DNA from: Chryseobacterium aurantiacum
GTDB lineage: Bacteria; Bacteroidota; Bacteroidia; Flavobacteriales; Weeksellaceae
Direction: 5' to 3'
NCBI RefSeq assembly: GCF_003020585.1
Contig: NZ_PXUE01000001.1
Span: 1,398,564 to 1,462,563, forward strand
Length of the DNA: 64,000 bases
Shown piece by piece: positions 35,801 to 44,581 of the stretch. The notes beneath the pieces were generated by a model. It searched no databases. It was not told the DNA's origin and was given only the letters and a program-made list of their open reading frames with translations. A program made the position numbers and the translations under genes. Within the stretch, counting starts at the first letter, position 1. Every line of letters starts with the position of its first letter.

Positions 35801-36247
35801 TTAATCTTCCATAGCTTCACCAGCCTTTCTGTAGATAAAATTTCCATAGATATGTCTTCTTGCAAAACGGCTTGGGGAATCTGCATTGACCATTTTTATA
35901 TATGTATTTCTTGGTACACCCAGATATTCATACATTTTTCCATTCAAATGCTGAATGTTCAAAATCTGCTTTTCAAAATAGAAATCATGAATATTAGATT
36001 TTGTTATCGTCTCAGTGTATTCTTCCTTGTATTTTTCCTGAGTTTCCTGGTTAATACTTACCAAAAAATGATAGGCTTCAATAACAGCCTTGCTTTTTTC
36101 TTCAGCTTCCAGTTTTCCAGTTTCATCATTAACAAATTTATCAGGATGCGAATCTTTCATCGTATTTCTGTAAATTACCTTTAATTCTTTTAAAGTTACA
36201 TTTTTGTCAACCCCAAGAAGCTTTCTGTGCTCACCAACTCTTTTCAT
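35801..36247 (-). CDS. J-domain protein fused to KTSC domain
   Basis: 148 residues. The N-terminal part (about 5-70) is a J domain with HPD in DSHPDKF (about residues 34-36). The C-terminal part (about 105-142, YEYLGVPRNTYIKM then SRFARRHIYGNFIYRK) matches the KTSC domain. KTSC alone occurs in phage and lysyl-tRNA-synthetase-related proteins and may bind RNA. The fusion suggests Hsp70 is directed to a KTSC-bound target. It is cytoplasmic and monocistronic. Confidence 0.8.
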   Translation of the reverse strand: MKRVGEHRKLLGVDKNVTLKELKVIYRNTMKDSHPDKFVNDETGKLEAEEKSKAVIEAYHFLVSINQETQEKYKEEYTETITKSNIHDFYFEKQILNIQHLNGKMYEYLGVPRNTYIKMVNADSPSRFARRHIYGNFIYRKAGEAMED

Positions 36248-36364
36248 AATTTGAATCCCTATTTTCGGGGTGCAAAATTAAGGAAATTAATTCTAAAAAT
36301 CATAACTTATTCATTATTAATTTATTTGAAACTGATAAAGCTGGTTCTAACCTAATTAAAACGG

Positions 36365-37033
36365 TTATTCAAGTATCGAACCATCAGAATATACAATTTT
36401 CTGAACATCAAAGTCAAAACTTAAGTCTTCCAGCTTTGCAGCAGCTATTTTTTTATCTTCATTAGAGAATTGATTATAGTCAAAAGCAGCATCTCCCTTA
36501 AAAGTTGCATTCCCTGCAATTCTGTCATCTGTAAAATCCATGCTATAAGAGTCTCCAATCTGTTCCCCCAAAGAATTAAAAATCTTGAAGCTGATTTTAG
36601 CTGCCTTTATTTCTTTTGTAGATTTATTTTGAATGGCATATTTGAATAGGTTGTAATCATCTAATCTTCCGGCCTCAAAGTTACTTGGAACATATTCTTT
36701 ATCAAAGATGGTCACAATAAGAGCTTCTTTCATTTTTTGCTTTCTTACTTCAGCTTCTTTTTTTGCCTTAGCTGCCAACGCTTCTTCTTCAGCCTTAAAT
36801 TTTTTCGCCTCATCTAGGATACCCTGATAGGTCTTGTTTTCTAAAGATTCACCTTTCAGTTTAGCTCTTATCATCCATCCTGCAAATAATCCTGCATCCT
36901 GTTCGTTCCACTTTTTGCTTTCCCCAATTTCTTTTAGGTCTTCAGCCAAGGTAGCCTCATTATACTTTTTGCTTGTTGGGTTTGAGCATGCAGTCAGGAA
37001 TACCAGACCACATAATAGCAAAATTTTCTTCAT
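36365..37033 (-). CDS. Lipoprotein with coiled coil, unknown
   Basis: 222 residues. The lipobox FLTACS puts the lipidated cysteine at position 16. Residues about 70-105 form a charged Ala/Lys/Glu coiled coil. The C-terminal part (about 110-222) is beta-rich, with ISFKIFNSLGEQIGDSYSMD resembling small extracellular-matrix-like FxLyD-type folds that bind envelope partners. No catalytic residues visible. Transcribed alone. Confidence 0.65.
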   Translation of the reverse strand: MKKILLLCGLVFLTACSNPTSKKYNEATLAEDLKEIGESKKWNEQDAGLFAGWMIRAKLKGESLENKTYQGILDEAKKFKAEEEALAAKAKKEAEVRKQKMKEALIVTIFDKEYVPSNFEAGRLDDYNLFKYAIQNKSTKEIKAAKISFKIFNSLGEQIGDSYSMDFTDDRIAGNATFKGDAAFDYNQFSNEDKKIAAAKLEDLSFDFDVQKIVYSDGSILE

Positions 37034-37420
37034 GATTTAATTTGTTTAAATTGATTGTTAGTTTTTATAATATCGAATAAGGATAAAAATATTGATATTG
37101 AAATATATAAACCGAATTATTTTTAATAACTAGTTTCTATAATAAGAATGTTAATATTAGAAGCCTTTTAACGAAAGAGTACTCATACAATGTTAAGATT
37201 GTTGCTGTTCCTACACGAAATACAAGCTCATTAATGCTTTCATCTCAGTATTTGTATACCCTTTGGAGTGGAAATTTCAATGGTTATCACTTTTCTTATG
37301 TCTGCATTTTTTGGATCTAAAACAGACCATGTCATCATCAAAATTAGTCATAGTTTTTTTCAATCTAAATAGTGTTTTATATGGATAGAATGGTTTAGTT
37401 AGTGCAAATATATGAAATAG
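37034..37420. other. Intergenic region before tetR copy 1
   Basis: AT-rich and gene-free. Its right end (from about 37365) is the first copy of a block repeated upstream of the second tetR gene and again at 39140. The block contains an AGTGTT half site and the conserved TAGAATGGTT and GCAAATATA stretches. GCAAATATA reads TATATTTGC on the minus strand, a good -7 box pointing away from tetR. Confidence 0.5.
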
Positions 37421-37436
37421 GACACTCCTTAGTGTC
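37421..37436. promoter_or_regulatory. Putative TetR operator, copy 1
   Basis: GACACTCCTTAGTGTC is a perfect inverted repeat (6-bp arms, 4-bp centre), 63 bases before the tetR start. Two further versions lie at 38310 and 39210. Confidence 0.65.
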
Positions 37437-37483
37437 TAAAATAAGTAAAAATTTCATAAACTTGTATAATTGAATGTTTAATC

Positions 37484-38137
37484 ATGGAAAGAAAATCAGC
37501 AGCAGGCAGTATCCGAAACAAGGAACGCAGTAAAAAGAAATTCTTGGATGCGGTTGGGAAAATTCTGAAAACAAAGGGTTATGCAGGATTAAAAGTGAAT
37601 GATATTGCTACTACAGCAGGGGTAGATAAAAAGATGATCTATACCTATTTTGGCGGGATGGATGGCCTCATAGACGAGTATATTAGGTCACAGGATTATT
37701 GGATTAATGCAACAACAGATAAAACAGACAAGTTATTACCGGATATAAAAGACGGTGGAGAAGCATTTATCAAAGAAATGCTGCTCTCTCAGTTTGATTA
37801 TGTTTACACCAATAAGGAGGCCCAGAAGTTATTGCTGTGGAGTTTATCTGAACCCCGAAAGTCATTAAAAAAATTAATTGATACCCAGGAAGAAAACGGA
37901 GAACATATTTTTAAATATATTTTTCATCCCTATTTTAAAGGAAATTCAGCAGATTTTCGGGCCATTATGGCGATCATGGTTTCCGGACTTTATTATCTGA
38001 ATATGTTTGCTTCTGTAAATGGAAGTGTTTTTTGTGGTCTGGACATGAATAGCCCTGAAGGACGTGAAAGGGTTAAAAGAGCAATATCTTTTATGGTGGA
38101 ACAAACCTATGAGAACCTGAATTCGCAGGAAGATTAA
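37484..38137 (+). CDS. TetR-family regulator, copy 1
   Basis: 217 residues. The N-terminal HTH (about residues 15-60) carries GYAGLKVNDIATTAGVDKKM and IYTYFGGMDGLIDEYI. The C-terminal helical domain (about 75-210) is the ligand-binding and dimerisation part. It is closely similar over its whole length to the TetR encoded 234 bases downstream, most strikingly in the HTH. Its promoter has a palindromic operator, so autorepression is likely. No efflux pump or enzyme gene is adjacent in the same direction, so the regulated gene is not obvious. Confidence 0.9.
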   Translation: MERKSAAGSIRNKERSKKKFLDAVGKILKTKGYAGLKVNDIATTAGVDKKMIYTYFGGMDGLIDEYIRSQDYWINATTDKTDKLLPDIKDGGEAFIKEMLLSQFDYVYTNKEAQKLLLWSLSEPRKSLKKLIDTQEENGEHIFKYIFHPYFKGNSADFRAIMAIMVSGLYYLNMFASVNGSVFCGLDMNSPEGRERVKRAISFMVEQTYENLNSQED

Positions 38138-38164
38138 GGAAAAGACTCTTATTTTAAATAATAA

Positions 38165-38194
38165 AACAGCATCATTAGAAATCTAGTGATGCTG
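38165..38194. terminator. Terminator after tetR copy 1
   Basis: AACAGCATCATTAG pairs with CTAGTGATGCTGTT around AAAT. A near-identical hairpin follows tetR copy 2 at 39080, so the terminator was duplicated with the gene. Confidence 0.7.
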
Positions 38195-38309
38195 TTGCTT
38201 TTAGTGTTTTTACCTTAGTGTTTCGAAATTCTTTTAAATTTTTTTTTCACCCAGATAGTGTTCAAAAATATATAGAATGGTTCTTAGTTGATGCAAATAT
38301 ACAAAATAA

Positions 38310-38325
38310 GACACTAACTAGTGTT
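38310..38325. promoter_or_regulatory. Putative TetR operator, copy 2
   Basis: GACACTAACTAGTGTT, the same palindrome with one end mismatch, 62 bases before tetR copy 2. Confidence 0.65.
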
Positions 38326-38371
38326 TAAAATGATTAAATTTTCTTAAACTTGTACAATTGAATGTATCACC

Positions 38372-39010
38372 ATGGAAAGAAAATCAACGGCAGGCAGTAT
38401 TCGGAACACGGAACGCAGTAAAAAAAAATTTTTGGATGCTGTTGGAAAAATTCTAAAAACCAAAGGTCATGCAGGGCTAAAAATCAATGATATTGCTTCT
38501 ACAGCAGGGGTTGATAAAAAAATGATTTATACTTATTTTGGGGGGATGGATGGCCTTATGGATGAATATATTCGTTCCAAAGATTACTGGAGTAAGATTA
38601 CAACCGAAGAAGTTGGAAAAATAAATCCTAGGATTGATGACGGAGGGAAATTATTTATGGAAGAAATGCTGCATGCGCAATTTGATTATATCTATAAAAA
38701 CAAAGAGGCTCAAAAACTATTACTCTGGAGATTATCCGAAGCTAGAAAATCATTAAAAAAACTGACAGATACTCAGGAAGAAAATGGAGAATATATATTC
38801 AAATTGATGATGGATCCTTATTTTAAAGAGAATTCAAAAGATTTTCGGGCGATTATGGCTATCATCGTTTCGGGACTTTATTATTTGAATTTAAGATCTT
38901 CTGTGGATAGCAATATTTTTTGTGGTGTGGATATCACGTCTGATGATGGACGAAACAGTATCAAAAAAGCGGTGTCTTTTTTTATCGATCAGGCTTATGA
39001 CCATTTGTAA
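38372..39010 (+). CDS. TetR-family regulator, copy 2
   Basis: 212 residues, a paralogue of copy 1 with an almost identical HTH (GHAGLKINDIASTAGVDKKM). More divergence is seen in the ligand-binding half (for example SKITTEEVGKINPRIDDGG against the matching region of copy 1). It lacks the last few residues of copy 1. Conserved DNA-binding helices and near-identical operators suggest both proteins bind the same sites but answer to different ligands. Terminated by a copy of the same hairpin. Confidence 0.9.
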   Translation: MERKSTAGSIRNTERSKKKFLDAVGKILKTKGHAGLKINDIASTAGVDKKMIYTYFGGMDGLMDEYIRSKDYWSKITTEEVGKINPRIDDGGKLFMEEMLHAQFDYIYKNKEAQKLLLWRLSEARKSLKKLTDTQEENGEYIFKLMMDPYFKENSKDFRAIMAIIVSGLYYLNLRSSVDSNIFCGVDITSDDGRNSIKKAVSFFIDQAYDHL

Positions 39011-39079
39011 TATTGAAATACAACAACTATTGAATGTGTCTTGTTCGTATTTGTAAGGAGTATTTTTTTGATAATTAAA

Positions 39080-39110
39080 AACAGCATCATTAGACTTCTA
39101 GTGATGCTGC
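39080..39110. terminator. Terminator after tetR copy 2
   Basis: AACAGCATCATTAG pairs with CTAGTGATGCTGCT around ACTT, a duplicated version of the hairpin at 38165. Confidence 0.7.
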
Positions 39111-39209
39111 TACATTTAGTGCTTTTACCTTAGTATTCGAAAATTTTTTTCTCAACCGAGTGTTAAAATATATAGAATGGTTTTTAGTTTGTGCAAATAT
39201 ATAAAATAA

Positions 39210-39225
39210 GACACTACTAAGTGTC
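39210..39225. promoter_or_regulatory. Orphan third TetR operator
   Basis: GACACTACTAAGTGTC, a perfect palindrome embedded in a third copy of the block preceding both tetR genes (from about 39140). No tetR follows. It is either the remnant of a lost third unit or an operator for another transcript. Confidence 0.6.
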
Positions 39226-39409
39226 TAAAAATAATAAAAAATTTTGCAGTATTTTTCTATTCAGTTGTTTATCAGGGTAATAATTTAATTATTGGAAGCT
39301 TTTCGCATAAAAAAATAGAGGGTGAAAAATATTAAAAGAAAGATGATCTGTATTGTTTCTACATAAAACTACCTCTCTAATGCGAGTCAATAGTCTTTAA
39401 AAATCAAAT
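39226..39409. other. Intergenic region after the orphan operator
   Basis: No start codon with a TetR-like reading frame follows the third operator. The sequence is AT-rich and gene-free up to the terminator of the convergent cluster. Confidence 0.4.
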
Positions 39410-39431
39410 AAGAGGCAAGTAGCTGCCTCTT
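39410..39431 (-). terminator. Terminator of the oxidoreductase cluster
   Basis: AAGAGGCA and TGCCTCTT pair around AGTAGC. On the minus strand this is followed by ATTTGATTTTT, 25 bases beyond the stop at 39457. Confidence 0.75.
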
Positions 39432-39456
39432 AATTTTATATTATTCGTGATGATTT

Positions 39457-40992
39457 TTAATCTTTATGATAAGGACATCCGGCGGGCGGATTTGTTGCAT
39501 CTCCAACAACGGTCAGGTCTGGCTTTTTATCAAAGAATTGCTCTTCTATGACCTTTCTTTGATCTTCAGGAATGTCCTCAAGCTTACGAAGTGTATTGAC
39601 CTGGATGTGAGGCCAGCTTGTAGTACCGCCATCATCACCAAAATCAAATTCGAAGAACACAATTTGTTCATATTGAAGCTGAAGAATCTCTTTGCCATCT
39701 TCCACCACGGTTTCAATCCACATGTGCATATCCACTTCAACAGTAGGAACGAAACGGTTGACAAACGGGACATTTAAAATACCTCCTTGTGCCCCTGTCT
39801 TCATCTTTGAGGACATTTTAACATGAACATAGTTTTTCACCTCTTGTCCTCTTAAAGTATCACGAAGACGGAGGTCTGGGCGTACAGAATAAGGATAAAG
39901 GTCATCTGCCATAATGCGCTGGGTGTAGATTTTATTTTCACCAGGGTCATTTATGTCATTCAGTTTCTCATGTACCCAGGCAGGTGCAGGTTGATCAAGG
40001 TCAATAGGATTACACGAGCTTGCTCCGGCACCACCCATTGTACGTGAGATAGCAAGGTGGTCGGTTTCCCAGGCTGCGTCTCCATAAGGGAACTCGGGAA
40101 AACCATTCACGAGATATTGTCCATTTTTTGTGATGATATCGCCCAATAGGGTAATAGTACTGCCGTGGGGAATAACGCCGCTTCGGGAGATAGAGTAGTC
40201 GGGGATGAAATAAGGTCCGTTAATCCCTGCTCTCGGTTTTAATTCCTTGGCCGGAATAATTTCGTAGTATTCCTGTCCTTCCTGGAGTTCACTTAACAGA
40301 ATATACTTTTTATTATTCTCATCTTTTGAGATCTGAACAAGAGGTTCATTTCTGTATTCTCCCTTATAACCATAATCTTTAAAATCCTGCTCAGAAAAAG
40401 CATGAATACCACGGTCTCTTTCAATGGATTCTTGGGTTGCAGCATGATTGTATACATCACTTAACCACAAAAACATTCCATTTTCTTCATGAATAGGAGT
40501 ATATTTTAAATTAGACTGCCCTTCTATCGTATTTACGCTTTTAATGCTTTGTTCATATTTCACAGCTCCACAAAATAATTCACTTGCCCCACCACGATTA
40601 CGAACACCACCAGGAACGAGGTCAAATGTCAGCTTTTCAATATACTCTTCACAGTCAAAACTAAACTTACCCGGAATGGTGCCTGGATTTGTACCAGGAG
40701 AGGGCATGATGGTAGTGTGTACTCCGCTTGCTAACGACGGATTAGCAACATTTTTATTATAATTAACGTTATAGCTTACCCATGTTCCATTCAATGCCGC
40801 AAGGATTCCATAATCTACATTGTTTTCAATATCCTGTAGGTTTTCTTCTTTAAATGGCCTTACGGGATCATCAATCAGCAGTTTTGAATATCCGGTCATT
40901 AAATTCTCCAGAACTCCTTTCTGGTTTTCACCTGTACTTTTGAGGAACATTTGCTCCCTTGCTTCAGGATTTTCTTTTATTCGTTTTAGCAT
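39457..40992 (-). CDS. Unrecognised 511-residue protein of the oxidoreductase cluster
   Basis: No signal peptide or membrane span, so probably cytoplasmic. It contains GTWVSYNVNY (about residue 70), a Pro/Gly-rich loop MPSPGTNPGTIPGKF, the GGVRNRGGASELFCGAVKYE stretch and IHEENGMFLWLSD (about 170). A long beta-rich C-terminal half ends PPAGCPYHKD. G-x-W followed by beta strands recalls lipocalin/nitrobindin-like ligand or haem barrels, but I cannot place it firmly. It is the last gene of the unit, 18 bases after the ferritin-like gene, so it probably acts in the same pathway. Confidence 0.55.
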   Translation of the reverse strand: MLKRIKENPEAREQMFLKSTGENQKGVLENLMTGYSKLLIDDPVRPFKEENLQDIENNVDYGILAALNGTWVSYNVNYNKNVANPSLASGVHTTIMPSPGTNPGTIPGKFSFDCEEYIEKLTFDLVPGGVRNRGGASELFCGAVKYEQSIKSVNTIEGQSNLKYTPIHEENGMFLWLSDVYNHAATQESIERDRGIHAFSEQDFKDYGYKGEYRNEPLVQISKDENNKKYILLSELQEGQEYYEIIPAKELKPRAGINGPYFIPDYSISRSGVIPHGSTITLLGDIITKNGQYLVNGFPEFPYGDAAWETDHLAISRTMGGAGASSCNPIDLDQPAPAWVHEKLNDINDPGENKIYTQRIMADDLYPYSVRPDLRLRDTLRGQEVKNYVHVKMSSKMKTGAQGGILNVPFVNRFVPTVEVDMHMWIETVVEDGKEILQLQYEQIVFFEFDFGDDGGTTSWPHIQVNTLRKLEDIPEDQRKVIEEQFFDKKPDLTVVGDATNPPAGCPYHKD

Positions 40993-41010
40993 GATATATT
41001 CGTTTTATAA

Positions 41011-42489
41011 TTATAATTCGGTGTATTCAAAGGTTGGGCCTGCATTGGTTTGAGAATTCAGAGGTTGTTTCAGTAAGCCTACAGCCTGTTCCTTTAATGC
41101 ATACATGTACATGATGGATTTTTCAAGCTCTCTCTGATTGCCCTCTACAGCGCTTTGAATGGCATCCAATAATCGTTTATATGTTTTATTAAATTCGAGC
41201 CCTTGTGCATAGAGTTCGCTGTTGTCTTTATAATCACTTAACTTAGGATTTTGCTTCATAGGATATGCTGCATCCCAGTCCACTTTCAGCTCTTTTCCAT
41301 TGGGTGGAGTTGTTACAGGCATCATGCCGTTTTCATCCATGAAAGCCTTATAATTTCCTCCTACATAGAAGTGCTCATGGAAGATTTCCTTGAATCTGAA
41401 ATAATGTGCCAGTTCCGCCCCTTCCTCAAACTGAGACGGATCAACATCAAAGATCGAGTCATCTGCCCCTTCACCCTGTCCTTTAATCTCTTGAAAAACA
41501 GCGATTACTCCATCCAATCCCTCCACAGAATGTAATTTTCCGCCACTTCCGTAATATTGCTCAGGACGAATCTGTTTTTCCGGATCACCTGTAAATATTC
41601 CACCTGTATTTAAATCCTCGAAACTTTGAGGAAGACTTCCATGCTCTTTGTAATAGGCCATGATTTGGAAAACAACAATATAAAAGAATAAAACATCATA
41701 ATATTCACCAATGGTATGTACATTTTCCATAATGAAGGCTTTCATGTTTTCAAGAGTCCAGAAATTGTTTTCATGTACAGCAACTCTTTGGGTAAATAAT
41801 GCGCTCTCTTCAGTTTCCTGCTCATATACAGGAGCTTTTACCAAAGGATTGCTTGGGCTTTCGATGGCGATAAATGTTGCAATACTATTGCTTGAGAATG
41901 TTTCTAAACCTACATAGAAATCAACATTCATAGGTAATTTCATTGGGTAAGTAGGGTAGTTCTGCGACTGGTTGACTGAGGGTTGAATATTCACCGCATT
42001 TAAAACATTGCAAACCATAATCAAGTGAAGCATTTCTTCCACAGCCACACTTCTGATGATCTGCGAAGCCAGCGCATTTGTTCCATCTTGAATAGAATAC
42101 AAAGCGGTAAGATAAGGCGGAATAGTAGAGTGTTCAATGAGTACAGCGGTCTGTAAAAGATCCTGTAGAATAGGGAGGTAATCAATATCTGTCAGTCCTT
42201 TTTTAGCATTAAAAGAAGCTTTATCGGATAACTCTGAAATGGTTGTACCAAATTGAGAACGTAAATATTGATTGAACTCTTCAATCTGGTCATTTAGCAA
42301 AAGGTTAGTAAACGTTTTACTATGATGTTTTAATCCGTCAATCCAGTCTTCCTTGCTTATTTTTGAATCGAATAATAAAGATTGTAGCGAAACGGAGGCG
42401 TCTGCAACTACTGCATTTCTTCCTGATATTCTTGCTCCTTGTAACGAAGCTTCCTGAGGTTCTGTTTTATTGATAAGTCTTTGTCTCAT
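41011..42489 (-). CDS. Ferritin-like protein of the VioB/RebD (iminophenyl-pyruvate dimer synthase) type
   Basis: 492 residues. The ferritin-like domain (about 105-330) has carboxylate/His ligands in LIEHSTIPPYLTALYSI and VAVEEMLHLIMVCN and later in HYFRFKEIFHEHF. This is the pattern of the domain in VioB/StaD/RebD, which couple two oxidised indole pyruvate imines. Those enzymes are much larger and are fused to other regions; this is the domain as a stand-alone protein. The partner genes (GMC oxidoreductase and its small subunit) suggest it works on an oxidised product. The substrate is unknown. It begins four bases after the GMC stop. Confidence 0.75.
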   Translation of the reverse strand: MRQRLINKTEPQEASLQGARISGRNAVVADASVSLQSLLFDSKISKEDWIDGLKHHSKTFTNLLLNDQIEEFNQYLRSQFGTTISELSDKASFNAKKGLTDIDYLPILQDLLQTAVLIEHSTIPPYLTALYSIQDGTNALASQIIRSVAVEEMLHLIMVCNVLNAVNIQPSVNQSQNYPTYPMKLPMNVDFYVGLETFSSNSIATFIAIESPSNPLVKAPVYEQETEESALFTQRVAVHENNFWTLENMKAFIMENVHTIGEYYDVLFFYIVVFQIMAYYKEHGSLPQSFEDLNTGGIFTGDPEKQIRPEQYYGSGGKLHSVEGLDGVIAVFQEIKGQGEGADDSIFDVDPSQFEEGAELAHYFRFKEIFHEHFYVGGNYKAFMDENGMMPVTTPPNGKELKVDWDAAYPMKQNPKLSDYKDNSELYAQGLEFNKTYKRLLDAIQSAVEGNQRELEKSIMYMYALKEQAVGLLKQPLNSQTNAGPTFEYTEL

Positions 42490-42493
42490 GGTT

Positions 42494-44581
42494 CTATTTT
42501 TTAAGTTGAGTTTCCAAATCGTTCAGGATAGATTCTACTGAACGGATTGTGAATGCTGATAAGGTTAAAGTAGGATTTGATGTTCCCAAAGTGGTCATAT
42601 TTCCTGCGCCTACGATGTATAAATTCGGATGGTCCCAGGATTTGCAAAAGCTATTAGTGACAGAATCGTCTGGTGAAGAACCCATTCTGTGAGTACCTAC
42701 AATATGGCCTGCTCCGTTGTAGGAATACCTTTTTTTGTTATAAATGACTGTATTTTTGTCTGTTTCTGAATAGGTGGTGAAATCCTGAATTCCTAATCTT
42801 TCAAACATTTGATCTGAAGCCAGTTTAGCCTGTTCCATACCTTTCTTTTCGTAATCTGTGAGTTCATAATGAATAACAGGACGTGGAATGCCCAAAGCAT
42901 CCATGTATTGATCGTTTATGGTTACTCTGTTTTCCGGATGTGGCAATTGTTCAATCTCAAAATGGAATAAAACCTGTCTGGAAAGCCTATCCGTTAATGC
43001 AGCTTTTAACTCTTCTCCAAAAAGGCCTTTTCCAATGAATTCTGAAACATCGGATCCCGGAGAAAATGCCGGCCATCCCCATCCCCAATTGTCCAATGGA
43101 GAGATCCATGCTGAAAAACCGCCTCTGAAGTCACCATCACGGAAAGACGAAATATTGGTGGTAGAACCGGGGCCTCTGTATGGATAAATGGGCTCCGGAA
43201 ATAATCCCCAGGTTAACATTACCATATGATCCATTAAGTTTCTTCCTACCTGATCACTGCGGTTGGCAACGGTTTTTTCAATCTTCTGGTTTTGGTTGTT
43301 ACTAATATATTTTGAATTCAATAAAATTTTAGGATTTTCAAGAGCATTGGCTGCCAGAATTACTATGGAATCCGAAGTGTCTACAACTTCTTCAATGAAA
43401 TCTGTTTTCTCCCTAGATGTATATCGTCTAAGATGAATCTTTGAAATTTTCTCCATGTCATCCTGATCAACACTCAATTTATAAACAACACTCTGGGCCT
43501 TGATCTCAAGATATGGATTACGCTTAAGATTGTCATTTTCATTGTATTTGTAGAGAGCCTTTTTCAATGTTTTCAAGGCGTTATACTTTGCCTGAACCGG
43601 ACATATTGGAACACAGGAAGCATTTCCTTCACATCGTTCACCCATATAAGGATTCCAAACAGAGCCAAGGGCTTTGTACTCTTCTTTTTCAGAGCTGTCT
43701 AAAACAAGTTTGTAGCCGGCGTTTGTGCTTTCTGCTTTAATGATTTTGGTGTTTCCGTACCTTGGATTGGGTATAGAATTTCTTCCCTGTGGAGACGGAA
43801 TCAATAATAAGGGGATGTTTTCAGAATTCAGCTGAACACTTGTTCCCGCAAGGCCATCAATGATTTTTTGATCCATATAGCTCTGAGGGATTTCTTCCAT
43901 CGGAAAAACATAATCACCATAATACTCATCCAGACCTTCTGAAATAGGATATTTTTGTTTGGAGACATCTCCCGAAACACCAATTTCAAATTCCGCCATT
44001 TCATAATAAGGTTTTAAATCATCATAACTTAAAGGCCAGTTAATCGGCGTTTTTTCCTTTGAAACCGGATGATCTATTTTAATTCCATACTTTTCTGTAA
44101 GTTTGAAGTCATTGGGAAGCATTCTTGGAGTAGTTCCCAGCCAGTGAAGCGTTGTTCCTCCTCCCACTCTGATGGCATCACTTGCAAAGGGCATTGGACC
44201 AAATTGAACCAGATATCCTTTTTTATCAGGAAACGGAGGTATAATCTTTTCCATATCCAAAACATCCGGTGAGGGAGCCTGCTTTAAGTTGGGATAAGGT
44301 GAATTGGGAACCTTGGCTTCCTTGCTGTAAAAAGTACGTACATACTCGTTATAAGTGGTCATGGATGATACAGAATCCAGTTCCAGACCGGCTTCCAGGC
44401 CCGCTTCAAACATAAGAATGGATAATTTCCGGGTATTGTCAGACTTTTGGGCATCTGCACGGTGGATCATTTTTCCTTTTTGGGTGTCAAATACATGATC
44501 ACTCAACAGTTTTGCAATCAATGATCCTGCGATCCCTGTTCCTACAATGATCACATCTTTTTTGTTATTGGTCTGGCTCAT
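42494..44581 (-). CDS. GMC-family FAD oxidoreductase
   Basis: 695 residues. The FAD-binding Rossmann motif VIIVGTGIAGSLIAKLLSD lies at about 10-28. A second nucleotide-contact region is RVGGGTTLHWLGTTPRM (about 140). The C-terminal catalytic part includes GAGHIVGTHRMG and the PNLYIVGAGNMTTLGTSNPTLT signature. Cys pairs in the middle (GERCEGNASCVPICPVQAKY) look like a ferredoxin-type or disulphide-bearing insert seen in the gluconate/sorbitol dehydrogenase large subunits. There is no Tat or Sec signal, so it is cytoplasmic. It overlaps the small-subunit gene by four bases. Confidence 0.85.
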   Translation of the reverse strand: MSQTNNKKDVIIVGTGIAGSLIAKLLSDHVFDTQKGKMIHRADAQKSDNTRKLSILMFEAGLEAGLELDSVSSMTTYNEYVRTFYSKEAKVPNSPYPNLKQAPSPDVLDMEKIIPPFPDKKGYLVQFGPMPFASDAIRVGGGTTLHWLGTTPRMLPNDFKLTEKYGIKIDHPVSKEKTPINWPLSYDDLKPYYEMAEFEIGVSGDVSKQKYPISEGLDEYYGDYVFPMEEIPQSYMDQKIIDGLAGTSVQLNSENIPLLLIPSPQGRNSIPNPRYGNTKIIKAESTNAGYKLVLDSSEKEEYKALGSVWNPYMGERCEGNASCVPICPVQAKYNALKTLKKALYKYNENDNLKRNPYLEIKAQSVVYKLSVDQDDMEKISKIHLRRYTSREKTDFIEEVVDTSDSIVILAANALENPKILLNSKYISNNQNQKIEKTVANRSDQVGRNLMDHMVMLTWGLFPEPIYPYRGPGSTTNISSFRDGDFRGGFSAWISPLDNWGWGWPAFSPGSDVSEFIGKGLFGEELKAALTDRLSRQVLFHFEIEQLPHPENRVTINDQYMDALGIPRPVIHYELTDYEKKGMEQAKLASDQMFERLGIQDFTTYSETDKNTVIYNKKRYSYNGAGHIVGTHRMGSSPDDSVTNSFCKSWDHPNLYIVGAGNMTTLGTSNPTLTLSAFTIRSVESILNDLETQLKK

